A stretch of DNA of 64,000 nt. It comes from Paenibacillus lacisoli (lineage in GTDB: Bacteria > Bacillota > Bacilli > Paenibacillales > Paenibacillaceae). The notes below the pieces were generated by a model, which was given only the letters and a program-made list of their open reading frames with translations, was not told the DNA's origin and ran no database searches. The number at the start of each line of letters is the position of its first letter. Position 1 is the stretch's first letter. Made by a program: the position numbers and the translations under genes. The stretch spans positions 1-64,000 of the forward strand of contig NZ_JAUQTB010000011.1 of NCBI RefSeq assembly GCF_030580655.1. The letters are read 5' to 3'. Below are positions 26,672 through 34,854 of the stretch, piece by piece.

Positions 26672-27844
26672 CTAGACTCTGGGGACTGTCTTCATTTCTG
26701 ACAGCCTCGTCGCCTTGACCACATATTGAGCCAACCCGGGAACGAGACGTGCAAGTCCGGGATAGAAACGATTGGTTCTGGCAAAAGCCAGCTTCTGGAA
26801 CCGCCTTGCCCGCCGCAGCAGCTGCGTAAACTCCTGATTCGCTTCTAGCTCGTAGCCTCTCTGCCAATCTTCATAGCGAATCTCACCGCTTAAGTAATGC
26901 TCTGTCCATCGTGCGCCAAGCAGGGAAGAACGCAGAGCGATCGACATTCCGTCACCGCACAGAGGAGGAATCATTAACAAGGCATCGCCAATATGAGGGT
27001 ACTGGGACCAGGGCTCGGGTACATTCGATAAATGAAGCGGAGCAATGGACACCTGCGTATCCGGGACAGGAGCTCCTTCAGCCAGCCGCGAGGCCAACTT
27101 GGGGTTCGTCCTTGCTGCTGCCTGCAGAATATCCGGTACGGAAGTCCCGCTCCCCTGCACCGTCTCCAATGTCAGAAGCGCAGCAATGTTAGCCTTGCCG
27201 TGCTCGATCGGGGAAATACCAACATAACCACCTTCACAGAAATACAGCTCCACACGGGATGGTACCTCTATCCCGCTGAAATGGGATTTGACTCCAACAT
27301 AGACCTGATCATCTCGCATGCCAGGCATAGTCGGGGTTCCGCGCGGCTTTTTGGTTCCAAAAGCACCGATGACTGTCCGTGTGTGATAGCGTATCTTCTC
27401 CCCGCTCTGAAGGGTATCCACTTCATAACTACGATCCTTCAGCTGCCGGATCCCTGTTACAACAGTACGGGTGGCCAATTCAGTACCAGCAGCAACTGCT
27501 TTGGCATGCAGGAGACGATCCAGCTCATAGCGGCTGATTCCCCGCGCCTGTCCTGGCAGCCCGGCTTCGATCTCTCCGCCCTGCGGCATGATAATTCTGG
27601 CACGATCCATCATACTGGGCTTGATTCCCTGATCTTCCAGCTGAATTCCAAGCAGCTCCAGCATCTCCCGGGACTCTGGAGACATGAACTCTCCACAGGT
27701 CTTGTGGCGGGGAAACTCCTGACGATCGAGAAGAAGGGTGCGGTAGCCATGGCCGGCCAGCTGCAGTGCACAGGTACTGCCGGCAATACCCGCACCAATA
27801 ACCACGACGTCATATTGAGGTATTCGTACTGAGGGTCGTGACAT
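26672..27844 (-). CDS. FAD-dependent oxidoreductase of the PKS operon (GGR/halogenase-like)
   Basis: The ATG at 27844 follows AGGAAGG and leaves 19 bases from the methyltransferase stop; longer starts would overlap that gene. The 390-residue protein has the N-terminal FAD motif (VVVIGAGIAGSTCALQLAGHG), the FPRHKTCGEFMSPE segment typical of geranylgeranyl-reductase and PHBH-like enzymes, and GDALLMIPPLCGDGMSIALRS near 285. It is the third gene of the type III PKS operon and probably oxidises or reduces the polyketide after methylation. Confidence 0.85.
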   Translation of the reverse strand: MSRPSVRIPQYDVVVIGAGIAGSTCALQLAGHGYRTLLLDRQEFPRHKTCGEFMSPESREMLELLGIQLEDQGIKPSMMDRARIIMPQGGEIEAGLPGQARGISRYELDRLLHAKAVAAGTELATRTVVTGIRQLKDRSYEVDTLQSGEKIRYHTRTVIGAFGTKKPRGTPTMPGMRDDQVYVGVKSHFSGIEVPSRVELYFCEGGYVGISPIEHGKANIAALLTLETVQGSGTSVPDILQAAARTNPKLASRLAEGAPVPDTQVSIAPLHLSNVPEPWSQYPHIGDALLMIPPLCGDGMSIALRSSLLGARWTEHYLSGEIRYEDWQRGYELEANQEFTQLLRRARRFQKLAFARTNRFYPGLARLVPGLAQYVVKATRLSEMKTVPRV

Positions 27845-27863
27845 GATCAACTCACCTTCCTGT

Positions 27864-28595
27864 CTATCGAGCATTAGGCTGTCCGCCGTTCGGGATAATG
27901 ACGGAATAGCGAAACATCGGCTTCCATTCATACGTCATCGTGTCATGGTTCAGCTTCTCCTTCAGCTCTCTCCAGTCTTCCCCAGTAAACCCTTTCGCTA
28001 CGGACAACGGACCGTCATGCCGGATATAACGATTGCGTGAGATCATGCGCGTCGTCAGCCATACCGCGGTATAGGATATAGGATGACGATGGATATCGTT
28101 AATCACTACTCCGTATCGGGATGCTCTCAGCATATGAGATACAATGTCCACCAGCTGCTGTCCGTCAAAATGATGCACGAATTGTGAACCTGTCACAATG
28201 TCTGCCGCAGCACTCTTCAGTTCTCTCACATCAGCACGTTGAACCTGAATACGGGGTTCATTCCGGAAGAGCTGTCTCGCTTCTTCGCAGGCTTCTTCTG
28301 TGAGGTCAATCAGCATAATGGACAGCTCAACCCCCTTCTGGTCGGCCCACTCCAGCAGCTTCTGGTTAACGTCCCCCGAACCTGCTCCAACATCCAGAAC
28401 CGATAGCTGGCCAGGACTTCCCATCGCCCTCCACAGCTTCTCGACACCTGCTCGCGTGGGCCCGGGAGCTGCAAATATTTTATTCAATCTCCGCAAATGC
28501 TTAAGAGCTTCACTTAATTCTTCTCCGCCCATAGAGAAATCATCCATCAGCTCATCCTCTTGAGCCCGCATCGACAATGTTCTAAAGAAAGACAT
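27864..28595 (-). CDS. SAM-dependent methyltransferase of the PKS operon
   Basis: The ATG at 28595 is chosen: AAGGAG lies 10 bases upstream, and it overlaps the PKS end by 14 bases. The 243-residue class I methyltransferase shows motif I (LSVLDVGAGSGDVNQK), an acidic strand 2 (IMLIDLTEE), and ADIVTGSQFVHHF near 135. It likely methylates the type III PKS product on oxygen or carbon. Overlap suggests translational coupling. Confidence 0.87.
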   Translation of the reverse strand: MSFFRTLSMRAQEDELMDDFSMGGEELSEALKHLRRLNKIFAAPGPTRAGVEKLWRAMGSPGQLSVLDVGAGSGDVNQKLLEWADQKGVELSIMLIDLTEEACEEARQLFRNEPRIQVQRADVRELKSAAADIVTGSQFVHHFDGQQLVDIVSHMLRASRYGVVINDIHRHPISYTAVWLTTRMISRNRYIRHDGPLSVAKGFTGEDWRELKEKLNHDTMTYEWKPMFRYSVIIPNGGQPNAR

Positions 28596-29742
28596 GACGT
28601 TCTTGCTCCTTGACGTTCGCGGAATGTTCCGGTACATAAGTAAAGCGCATCAGCTCTGCTGTCAGCCCTGGTCCGAAAGCCATAGCAACCCCCGATGTGT
28701 TCATCCGGTCGTTGACTTTCATGTCCTGTCGCATGGCATCGAGTACATATAAGATCGTGTTCGATGACAGGTTGCCTACGGTCCGCAAAATATCCCTGCT
28801 GTACCGGGTTTGTTCATCCGTAAGCTTCATCACGTCCTGAACCGAATCGACAATCCCCCGGCCGCCCGGATGAATGGCCCACAATTCAGGGAGCTGATCC
28901 CCCTGAAGCAGCAAACGCAGTTCTTCTTCCAGATGAGCGCCAAGCAGCTTCGGAATACGCGGGGAAAGGTAAAGGTCAAAACCGTGATTGCCTACCTCCC
29001 ATGTCATATCCTCTGTAGAGTCCGGAAGCAGTACAGAATACCCTGTGCCCAATTTCAAATAATTACGATGCCGCTGTTCCGGTGTACCGATCACACATGC
29101 TGAAGCACCATCACCGAAGAAGGAAGCCGCGAACAGGGCCTCACGCTCCTTAACCGGCTGGAAGTGCAGTGTACACAGCTCTACACAGACGACAAGCACC
29201 TGGGCCCCAGGAGAACCCTGAACAACGTCCCTGGCCATCTGAATAGCCTTAAGACCCGCAGCGCATCCCTGGAAAATCAACGGCAGGCGGTTGACACGCA
29301 GCGACAAACCAAGCTTGCGGATCAGCATAACGTCCAGTCCTGGCAGATACTGACCAGTACAACTCACAGTAATGAGATGTGTAATTCTTTCCGGTGATAC
29401 ACCCGCATCCTGCAGAGCCTTTTCTGCAGCTTCAGATCCTAACGGAAGTGCTTCCTGCTGGTATGTATTCATGCGTTCTTCTGTCGAAGGAATGTCAGAA
29501 TGGTTGTGGGAAGGGAGGTAGCGGCAGTCTTCCAGAGATCCCAAATAGCTGGGTTCAACCGTGTACCGTGTCTCTACACCACAGGATCGGAATATTCGTC
29601 TCGCAAAACGGGCCAAATCGGGAGCGTCATGCAGTGACGAAGCAATTAGTTCGGCAATGTCGGATTGTGCCACCGCGTTAACAGGTAATGCACTGCCCAT
29701 CCCGAGAATGGCTGCATCAGAACGGCTTGTTGTTTGATTCAT
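28582..29742 (-). CDS. Type III polyketide synthase (chalcone/stilbene synthase family)
   Basis: The ATG at 29742 follows AAGGAGG by 7 bases. The 386-residue protein holds the full thiolase-fold catalytic triad: Cys160 in LIFQGCAAG, His291 in AIHPGGRG and Asn324 in VGNLSSNT. These proteins condense malonyl-CoA units onto a starter CoA to give alkylpyrones, resorcinols or related aromatics. A methyltransferase and a FAD oxidoreductase follow in the operon, similar in principle to the bps-type cluster of bacilli but with different tailoring genes. Confidence 0.93.
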   Translation of the reverse strand: MNQTTSRSDAAILGMGSALPVNAVAQSDIAELIASSLHDAPDLARFARRIFRSCGVETRYTVEPSYLGSLEDCRYLPSHNHSDIPSTEERMNTYQQEALPLGSEAAEKALQDAGVSPERITHLITVSCTGQYLPGLDVMLIRKLGLSLRVNRLPLIFQGCAAGLKAIQMARDVVQGSPGAQVLVVCVELCTLHFQPVKEREALFAASFFGDGASACVIGTPEQRHRNYLKLGTGYSVLLPDSTEDMTWEVGNHGFDLYLSPRIPKLLGAHLEEELRLLLQGDQLPELWAIHPGGRGIVDSVQDVMKLTDEQTRYSRDILRTVGNLSSNTILYVLDAMRQDMKVNDRMNTSGVAMAFGPGLTAELMRFTYVPEHSANVKEQERHVFL

Positions 29743-29952
29743 TAACGGACCTCCTTGGGTGAAATTCATCATAGTATTTAAGGCAATTAACAACCCTTAC
29801 CCTTAACCGCTAGTTTGTAATCTTGAAGACACTTGTATTTAAGCTGGAGCGCCGTCAAATATTTGAATGTATGATTAACATAACCTGTTTCTCTAAGCCT
29901 ATAACCAGCGGCCGCCACAGGTAATACTTCCCATTAATTTCGTTTAAAAAAC

Positions 29953-29978
29953 AAAAAAACCGCGTGATCCGCGGTTTT
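29953..29978. terminator. Terminator downstream of the aldo-keto reductase gene
   Basis: AAAACCGCG/CGCGGTTTT stem with a 5-base loop; on the minus strand U residues follow. It lies about 60 bases past the stop at 30036. Confidence 0.8.
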
Positions 29979-30035
29979 GATGTACACAGCTGGCATATAT
30001 AACTGGAAAGGCCATTATGGCCGCTATATTACTGT

Positions 30036-31004
30036 CTATTGATAGAAGTTGCGGATCCAACGGTGTTTTTTGAGAAGCTTCACCTGCTCCTCCGGAAGGC
30101 CTTTTCCATCGCCGATTTGCATATTGCGCTCGACATTACGAACGGAACGCATCCCTGGAATAACGGTCGAGACTGCCGGATGGCTGAGTACATAACGAAG
30201 AGCTGTTTCAGCCATTTGATCTGTCGATATGTGAAGCTCAGAAGCGATGCTCTGAACCCGGTCATACACTTCCTGCTTGCGGCTTCCTCCGAAATAATGA
30301 TTGCGGAAGTCCCCTTCTGAGAATTGAGTATCTGGTGTTATATTACCGGTCAACCCGCCTTCATCCAGAGCCACTCTGACGATGACACCGACATTATGTG
30401 CCTGGCAGGCTGGCAGCAGGGCATCCTCGGGACTTTGGTCAAAGAGGTTGTAGATCACTTGTACCGTATCAACAAGACCACTCTCAATCAGCTTGATGGC
30501 ATTGTTAGGCTGGTGGTCGTTAATGGAGACACCGAAGAAGCGGATTTTTCCTTGCTCCTTTAATTTCTGCACACCTTCCAGCCAATCTCCCTGCTGAACC
30601 CACTCATCAGACCATACATGGAACTGCTGAACGTCTATTGTCTCCATTCCGAGATTCCGCAGGCTTTGTTCGGTTGAGGCAATAACATGCTCGGCAGTAA
30701 ATGTATCTCTGGAAGGCACACCATCACGCGCCGGCCATTGTCCGTTTTTTGGCGGAATCTTGGAAGCGACATATACCTGCTCGGATCTGTCGCGAATGAC
30801 CTGCCCGACCAGCTTCTCACTATGTCCGTCACCATATCCGAGGGCAGTATCAATGAAATTAAGCCCCAAGTCAATGGAACGGTTAAGCGCCTTTACTGAT
30901 TCATCGTCCTCAGCTCCGAGCCATGCTGTCTTGCCGATTCCCCAAGCGCCATATCCGATCTCGGATACCATTAGACCCGTCTTGCCAAGGCTTCTATAGT
31001 TCAT
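30036..31004 (-). CDS. Aldo/keto reductase
   Basis: The 322-residue TIM barrel begins with [22 protein letters not shown]. The tetrad residues are in place: Asp and Tyr in [11 protein letters not shown] near 52-57, Lys in [12 protein letters not shown] near 81 and His in [15 protein letters not shown]-binding segment [15 protein letters not shown] is near 280. It reduces aldehydes or ketones in the cytoplasm. A second, more distant aldo/keto reductase lies 60 bases upstream on the same strand. Confidence 0.9.
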   Translation of the reverse strand: MNYRSLGKTGLMVSEIGYGAWGIGKTAWLGAEDDESVKALNRSIDLGLNFIDTALGYGDGHSEKLVGQVIRDRSEQVYVASKIPPKNGQWPARDGVPSRDTFTAEHVIASTEQSLRNLGMETIDVQQFHVWSDEWVQQGDWLEGVQKLKEQGKIRFFGVSINDHQPNNAIKLIESGLVDTVQVIYNLFDQSPEDALLPACQAHNVGVIVRVALDEGGLTGNITPDTQFSEGDFRNHYFGGSRKQEVYDRVQSIASELHISTDQMAETALRYVLSHPAVSTVIPGMRSVRNVERNMQIGDGKGLPEEQVKLLKKHRWIRNFYQ

Positions 31005-31064
31005 AAGTTTGATTACCTCCTGTAGATGTGATGATTTTACGTTCAGCCTGGTGCTTGAAGCCGA

Positions 31065-32003
31065 TTAGTCCAAAATGTTCTCGATCTGTTCCAGTACATC
31101 AGAGCTAAGTTCAATGCCGGAAGCTTTGGCATTCTCTGTAACCTGCTCCGGACGGCTGGCACCCACCAGGGCGCTGGCTACGTTCTCGTTACGCAGAATC
31201 CAGGCCAACGCAAGGTTCCCGACCGAAATGCCCAGTTCCGCAGCAATACCTTCCAGCTGTTTCACCTTGTTGATTTTCTCTTCGGTGACTCCTTTACGCA
31301 TCCATTCCAGCTTTGCTGCACGGCTGTCCTGTGGAATGTCGCTTGCCGACGTATATTTCCCGGTCAGTAACCCTTGCGCCAGTGGTGAGAACACGACCTG
31401 ACCGATGCCGGACCTTTCGCTAAGAGGCATAACTTCTTTTTCGATATAGCGTTCAAACATGTTGTAAATAGGCTGGTTCACAACGATTCGGTCGAGCAGA
31501 TAGCGGTCGGCTACCGCAAGCGCTTCCGCAATTTGCGATGCCTGCCACTCACTTACACCGACATACAGGACTTTCCCTTGACGCACGAGGTCATCAATGG
31601 CACGAAGTGTTTCCTGAATCGGTGTTTCCGGGTCATGACGATGGCAGTAAAAGATATCAATATAGTCATGTCCAAGACGCTTCAAGCTCGCATGCGCCTG
31701 CTCCATAATGTGCTTGCGGGACAGTCCTTTATCATTTGGCCCTTCACCCATCGGCCAGAATGCTTTGGTAGCCAGAACATAGGATTCACGCGGATATTCG
31801 CGCAGCGCCCTGCCTACCAGCTCCTCAGCTGCACCTTTTTCATATACATTAGCTGTATCAAAAAAATTAATACCCAGGTCGTATGCTGTCTTAATAGAAT
31901 TTACTGCGTTTTCACGTTCAACATATCCACCATATGTAAGCCAGCTGCCCAAGCTGATTTCACTTACTTTCAGTCCGCTTCCACCTAATCTGCGATATTT
32001 CAT
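31065..32003 (-). CDS. Aldo/keto reductase (YhdN/Kvbeta-like)
   Basis: The ATG at 32003 follows AAGGAGG by 8 bases; 18 codons further upstream have no ribosome site. The 312-residue protein reads YRRLGGSGLKVSEISLGSW at the start, FFDTANVYEKG (Asp, Tyr), VLATKAFWP (Lys) and IFYCHRHDPETP (His), then SALVGASRPEQVTEN for the cofactor phosphate. It faces an HxlR gene with a palindrome between the starts, so redox or aldehyde-responsive control is likely. Confidence 0.9.
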   Translation of the reverse strand: MKYRRLGGSGLKVSEISLGSWLTYGGYVERENAVNSIKTAYDLGINFFDTANVYEKGAAEELVGRALREYPRESYVLATKAFWPMGEGPNDKGLSRKHIMEQAHASLKRLGHDYIDIFYCHRHDPETPIQETLRAIDDLVRQGKVLYVGVSEWQASQIAEALAVADRYLLDRIVVNQPIYNMFERYIEKEVMPLSERSGIGQVVFSPLAQGLLTGKYTSASDIPQDSRAAKLEWMRKGVTEEKINKVKQLEGIAAELGISVGNLALAWILRNENVASALVGASRPEQVTENAKASGIELSSDVLEQIENILD

Positions 32004-32109
32004 TGTGTGAGCCTCCTTGAATTGTAATGATACCCTTTTCATTCTAAAGAAGTTCATATAAGATTTGAAGAAGTGAAATGTTATTCACTTAATTATAGGG
32101 AAGATAGAT

Positions 32110-32127
32110 ACTATACTTTAGTATAGT
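32110..32127. promoter_or_regulatory. Inverted repeat in the HxlR/aldo-keto reductase promoter
   Basis: ACTATAC, 4 bases, GTATAGT is a perfect dyad 25 bases before the HxlR start and 107 bases before the divergent reductase start. HxlR-family regulators bind such short AT-rich dyads, so it is a likely operator. Confidence 0.65.
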
Positions 32128-32151
32128 GGAATATATGCTAGGAGGATGTCT

Positions 32152-32496
32152 ATGAAAACCGTGAAAAAAGCCAGCAGCTATATCCCTAAAAATCCGGAGC
32201 ATATCGAGTGTAACATCGAGAAGACGCTCGACGTTCTTGGTGGAAAATGGGCATTTCTGGTTATCCGCGAACTGTTCTGCGGCAAACTGCGTTTCGGTGA
32301 ACTGCAGCGTAGAATTCCCAACGTGAGTCCACGCGCGCTTACAAGCACCTTGCGTCATCTGGAGGAGCAAGGTGTGCTGGAACGGGAAGCTTTTCCAACG
32401 GTGCCGGTGACGGTTGAGTACTCCCTTACACCCAAGGGTCATGATCTACATGTCATCTGTCATGAAATGAAGCTCTGGGCTGCCCGCTGGACCTGA
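32152..32496 (+). CDS. HxlR family transcriptional regulator
   Basis: The second ATG (32152) is chosen because the first directly abuts GGAGG. The 114-residue winged-helix protein has the HxlR signature: CNIEKTLDVLGGKWAFLVIRELF with Cys near 21, then RFGELQRRIPNVSPRALTSTLRHLEEQG and the wing. The N-terminal cysteine is where YodB-like members sense quinones or aldehydes. It probably controls the divergent aldo/keto reductase. Confidence 0.92.
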   Translation: MKTVKKASSYIPKNPEHIECNIEKTLDVLGGKWAFLVIRELFCGKLRFGELQRRIPNVSPRALTSTLRHLEEQGVLEREAFPTVPVTVEYSLTPKGHDLHVICHEMKLWAARWT

Positions 32497-32636
32497 AAAT
32501 CCGCATGTACATCATCCATTCAGGCATTCATGAGCAAAACTTCATGTTCCTAAGGATATCAAACTTCTACAGGCGAGCAGCCCGTTCTTTTGACATCATT
32601 TTTCCTAAGAAAACCTCATACGAAGTCCGTGACATA

Positions 32637-32675
32637 GAAAAGGCTGCCGGCAGAACCTTGCCGACAGCCTTTCCT
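32637..32675. terminator. Terminator between hxlR-type gene and small minus-strand gene
   Basis: AAAGGCTG-CCGGCA with its near-complement (one G-U) and a 6-base loop; T/A tracts on both sides allow use in both directions. Confidence 0.75.
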
Positions 32676-32681
32676 CATGCT

Positions 32682-32810
32682 TTATATCGAAGTAAACTCC
32701 GCATCATACTCACTGGATAACTCCTTCAGTGATTTGATTTTACCATGGGGATGCTGATCTTGCTTACGTGACTTCCAGGCAGCTTCTTTCCTTCTCTTCT
32801 GCTGAGCCAT
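32682..32810 (-). CDS. Small basic protein, 42 residues (DUF6254-like)
   Basis: The ATG at 32810 has GAGGAGG 9 bases upstream; longer in-frame extension is not supported. The product is highly charged, starts MAQQKRRKEAAWKSRKQ, then has HPHGKIKSLKELSSE. This layout resembles small DUF6254-type proteins of spore-forming Bacillota. No membrane segment. Function unknown; the family name is from memory of the motif and should be checked. Confidence 0.7.
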   Translation of the reverse strand: MAQQKRRKEAAWKSRKQDQHPHGKIKSLKELSSEYDAEFTSI

Positions 32811-33097
32811 GACAAGAGACCTCCTCTGGATAGCGGAATATACGACCATGTTAGTTTGTGGAGTCAGAAAGTTTTTCATACATGCTTGTATTCATGCTGT
32901 CTTGATTTATTCGCTTTAATGCATTAAAGTGTACATGTGTGAAAGATACGTTTGGGTTTCGCTGGTGCTTTATACTATCTTATCGGATATCCCCTCTGCT
33001 TTCCACCCTTATACCTCTACTAAATTCATTCTATTGACTTCTTCTAGTAATGTTCTTATAATCAACTAAAGTTACTCAATGTGTAAGGAGACCTGAC

Positions 33098-33514
33098 ATG
33101 GTTATCATCGATGAAGTCTATCGGAACGTCATTTTTGATCTGCCGGAGCACGAATTAACCCGTTTAGTTGAATGTATTAAATCTGCTAAAGAAGAAGATA
33201 TTGAAACTTTGAAAAACAAAATTAACCGTTACGAGCAGAAACGGCGTGCAGAAGAAGCGCTGTACCAGTCCATGTCTCCATTCCGGCGCCTGTTTGCAGG
33301 CCGCCCTGCCAGTCATCATCAGGCTGTAGAATATATGGTACATGTAAAAGAACGATTCAAGAAAATCGACAAGATTAAAAGTCGGATTCGTGAACTGGAT
33401 CACATTCTTGACCTTCTTCGCACGAAGGATCACCCCAACCGCGAACTGCTCCTGTCACCAGAGCTGATCCGTGAAATCCGGCTGCTCCGGGAAAGAGAGG
33501 CGTTGTCACCATGA
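33098..33514 (+). CDS. Hypothetical helical protein coupled to the ammonium transporter
   Basis: The 138-residue protein is mostly helical and charged, with probable coiled-coil stretches at about 30-60 and 85-115 (LKNKINRYEQKRRAEEAL, FKKIDKIKSRIRELDHIL). No signal peptide or known motif. Its stop overlaps the start of the transporter gene by four bases (ATGA), so the two are translated together. A GGAGACC site precedes its ATG. There is no glnK-type PII gene next to this transporter, so it could be a partner or regulator of it; that is inference from position only. Confidence 0.75.
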   Translation: MVIIDEVYRNVIFDLPEHELTRLVECIKSAKEEDIETLKNKINRYEQKRRAEEALYQSMSPFRRLFAGRPASHHQAVEYMVHVKERFKKIDKIKSRIRELDHILDLLRTKDHPNRELLLSPELIREIRLLREREALSP

Positions 33515-34806
33515 ATTCATCCATTCAGACGCTGGTCACCGGGATGGATACCGTCTGGGTCGTACTCAGCGCTGCCATGATTCTGCTGATGGAGGGCGGT
33601 TTTGCCCTACTAGAGGCAGGTTTTGTTCGTTATAAGAATAGTGTGAATATCATCATGAAGGTATTCGCCGATATCACGATTGGGACGCTTGTATTCTACA
33701 TTCTTGGATTCGGTCTGATGTACGGCAAAGACACAGCAGGCCTGATTGGCACCAGCGGATTTTTCCTTGGTGGCAATTTAAGCCATCTGAATTTACCAGT
33801 CTCGCTGGATACATATTGGCTTTTCCAGGCCGCCTTCACAATCGCAGTCATCTCAATTGTTTCAGGTGCTGTGGCTGAGCGTATTAACTTCCGTGCATAT
33901 CTTCTGTACATTCTGCTCATGACCGGGCTTATTTACCCGATTGGCGGTCACTGGGCATGGGGAGGCGGCTGGCTTACCCAGCTAGGACTGCAGGATTTTG
34001 CCGGATCAGCCGTCATCCACGCCCTCGGAGGATTCTCCGCGCTGGCCGCTGCCCTGGTCGTCGGACCGCGCAAAGGTAAATTTAATGAATCGGGCGAAAG
34101 TACGGTTGCCCTGCCAAGCAATTTGCCGCTGGCCTCTGTGGGTGCATTCCTGCTATGGTTCGGATGGTTCGGGTTTAATGCAGGCAGTACACTGAGTGCA
34201 ACCGATGTGCGGATCGGCCATATTGCGCTAACGACTATGCTCTCTGCCGCTTCAGGCGGTGCAGTGACCTTAATTTATACGCTGTTCCGTTATCAGCGCT
34301 CTGATGCCCCTTCTGTCATTAACGGATCACTTGCAGGATTGGTTGGGATCACCGCAGGATGTGCTTTTGTCAGTGACGCTGCAGCTATTCTCATCGGCGC
34401 GGTGTCAGGCATGTTGATGATGACAGCTACCCGGTGGCTTGAAGAACGAAGAATTGACGACCCGGTAGGTGCCTTCCCGGTACATGCGGTTTCGGGTGCC
34501 TGGGGAACGATCGCAGTCGGCTTATTCGCAACGGATAAAGGCCTGTTCTATGGGGGAGGCTTCCGCCTTCTGGGTGTACAAGTCCTAGGGCTCATCGCTC
34601 TGGCTGCATGGGGTTTTGCAATAACCTGGATTGGCTTGAAAGCGATCGGAAAGCTCGTCAGCGTCCGCTCCACCGAAGAAGAAGAAGAAATAGGACTGGA
34701 TATCAGTTACCACGGGATCATGGCAGCGGACCGCTCTCATGAATTCATTGACCAGCTTGAGCATCTGCTAGCAGAAGACATTGTCGAACTGCGAAAAAAG
34801 GAATAG
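33511..34806 (+). CDS. amtB: Ammonium transporter (Amt/MEP family)
   Basis: The 431-residue integral membrane protein has about 11 segments and the Amt signature (LMEGGFALLEAGFVRYKN near 28). The twin pore histidines are present in SAVIHALGGFSAL near 170 and FPVHAVSGAWGT near 325. It moves ammonium or ammonia into the cell. A polar tail rich in Glu follows the last segment. It is translated together with an upstream unknown protein. No PII gene follows, unlike most amtB operons. Confidence 0.95.
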   Translation: MNSSIQTLVTGMDTVWVVLSAAMILLMEGGFALLEAGFVRYKNSVNIIMKVFADITIGTLVFYILGFGLMYGKDTAGLIGTSGFFLGGNLSHLNLPVSLDTYWLFQAAFTIAVISIVSGAVAERINFRAYLLYILLMTGLIYPIGGHWAWGGGWLTQLGLQDFAGSAVIHALGGFSALAAALVVGPRKGKFNESGESTVALPSNLPLASVGAFLLWFGWFGFNAGSTLSATDVRIGHIALTTMLSAASGGAVTLIYTLFRYQRSDAPSVINGSLAGLVGITAGCAFVSDAAAILIGAVSGMLMMTATRWLEERRIDDPVGAFPVHAVSGAWGTIAVGLFATDKGLFYGGGFRLLGVQVLGLIALAAWGFAITWIGLKAIGKLVSVRSTEEEEEIGLDISYHGIMAADRSHEFIDQLEHLLAEDIVELRKKE

Positions 34807-34818
34807 AATCTGATATTA

Positions 34819-34848
34819 GAAGAGCCTCCAATAAATGGAGGCTCTTTG
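34819..34848. terminator. Terminator between amtB and the hybrid kinase gene
   Basis: A 10-base-pair AGAGCCTCCA/TGGAGGCTCT stem with a 5-base loop and T tail, between convergent genes. Confidence 0.9.
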
Positions 34849-34854
34849 CTATCT

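Noticed and set aside
27032-27832. Long plus-strand frame of 266 codons
   Set aside because: It is antisense to the FAD oxidoreductase gene, which has clear motifs; the frame has no ribosome site or family likeness.
32505-32720. Plus-strand frame of 71 codons after the HxlR gene
   Set aside because: No ribosome site, and it runs through a terminator into the antisense of a small basic gene.
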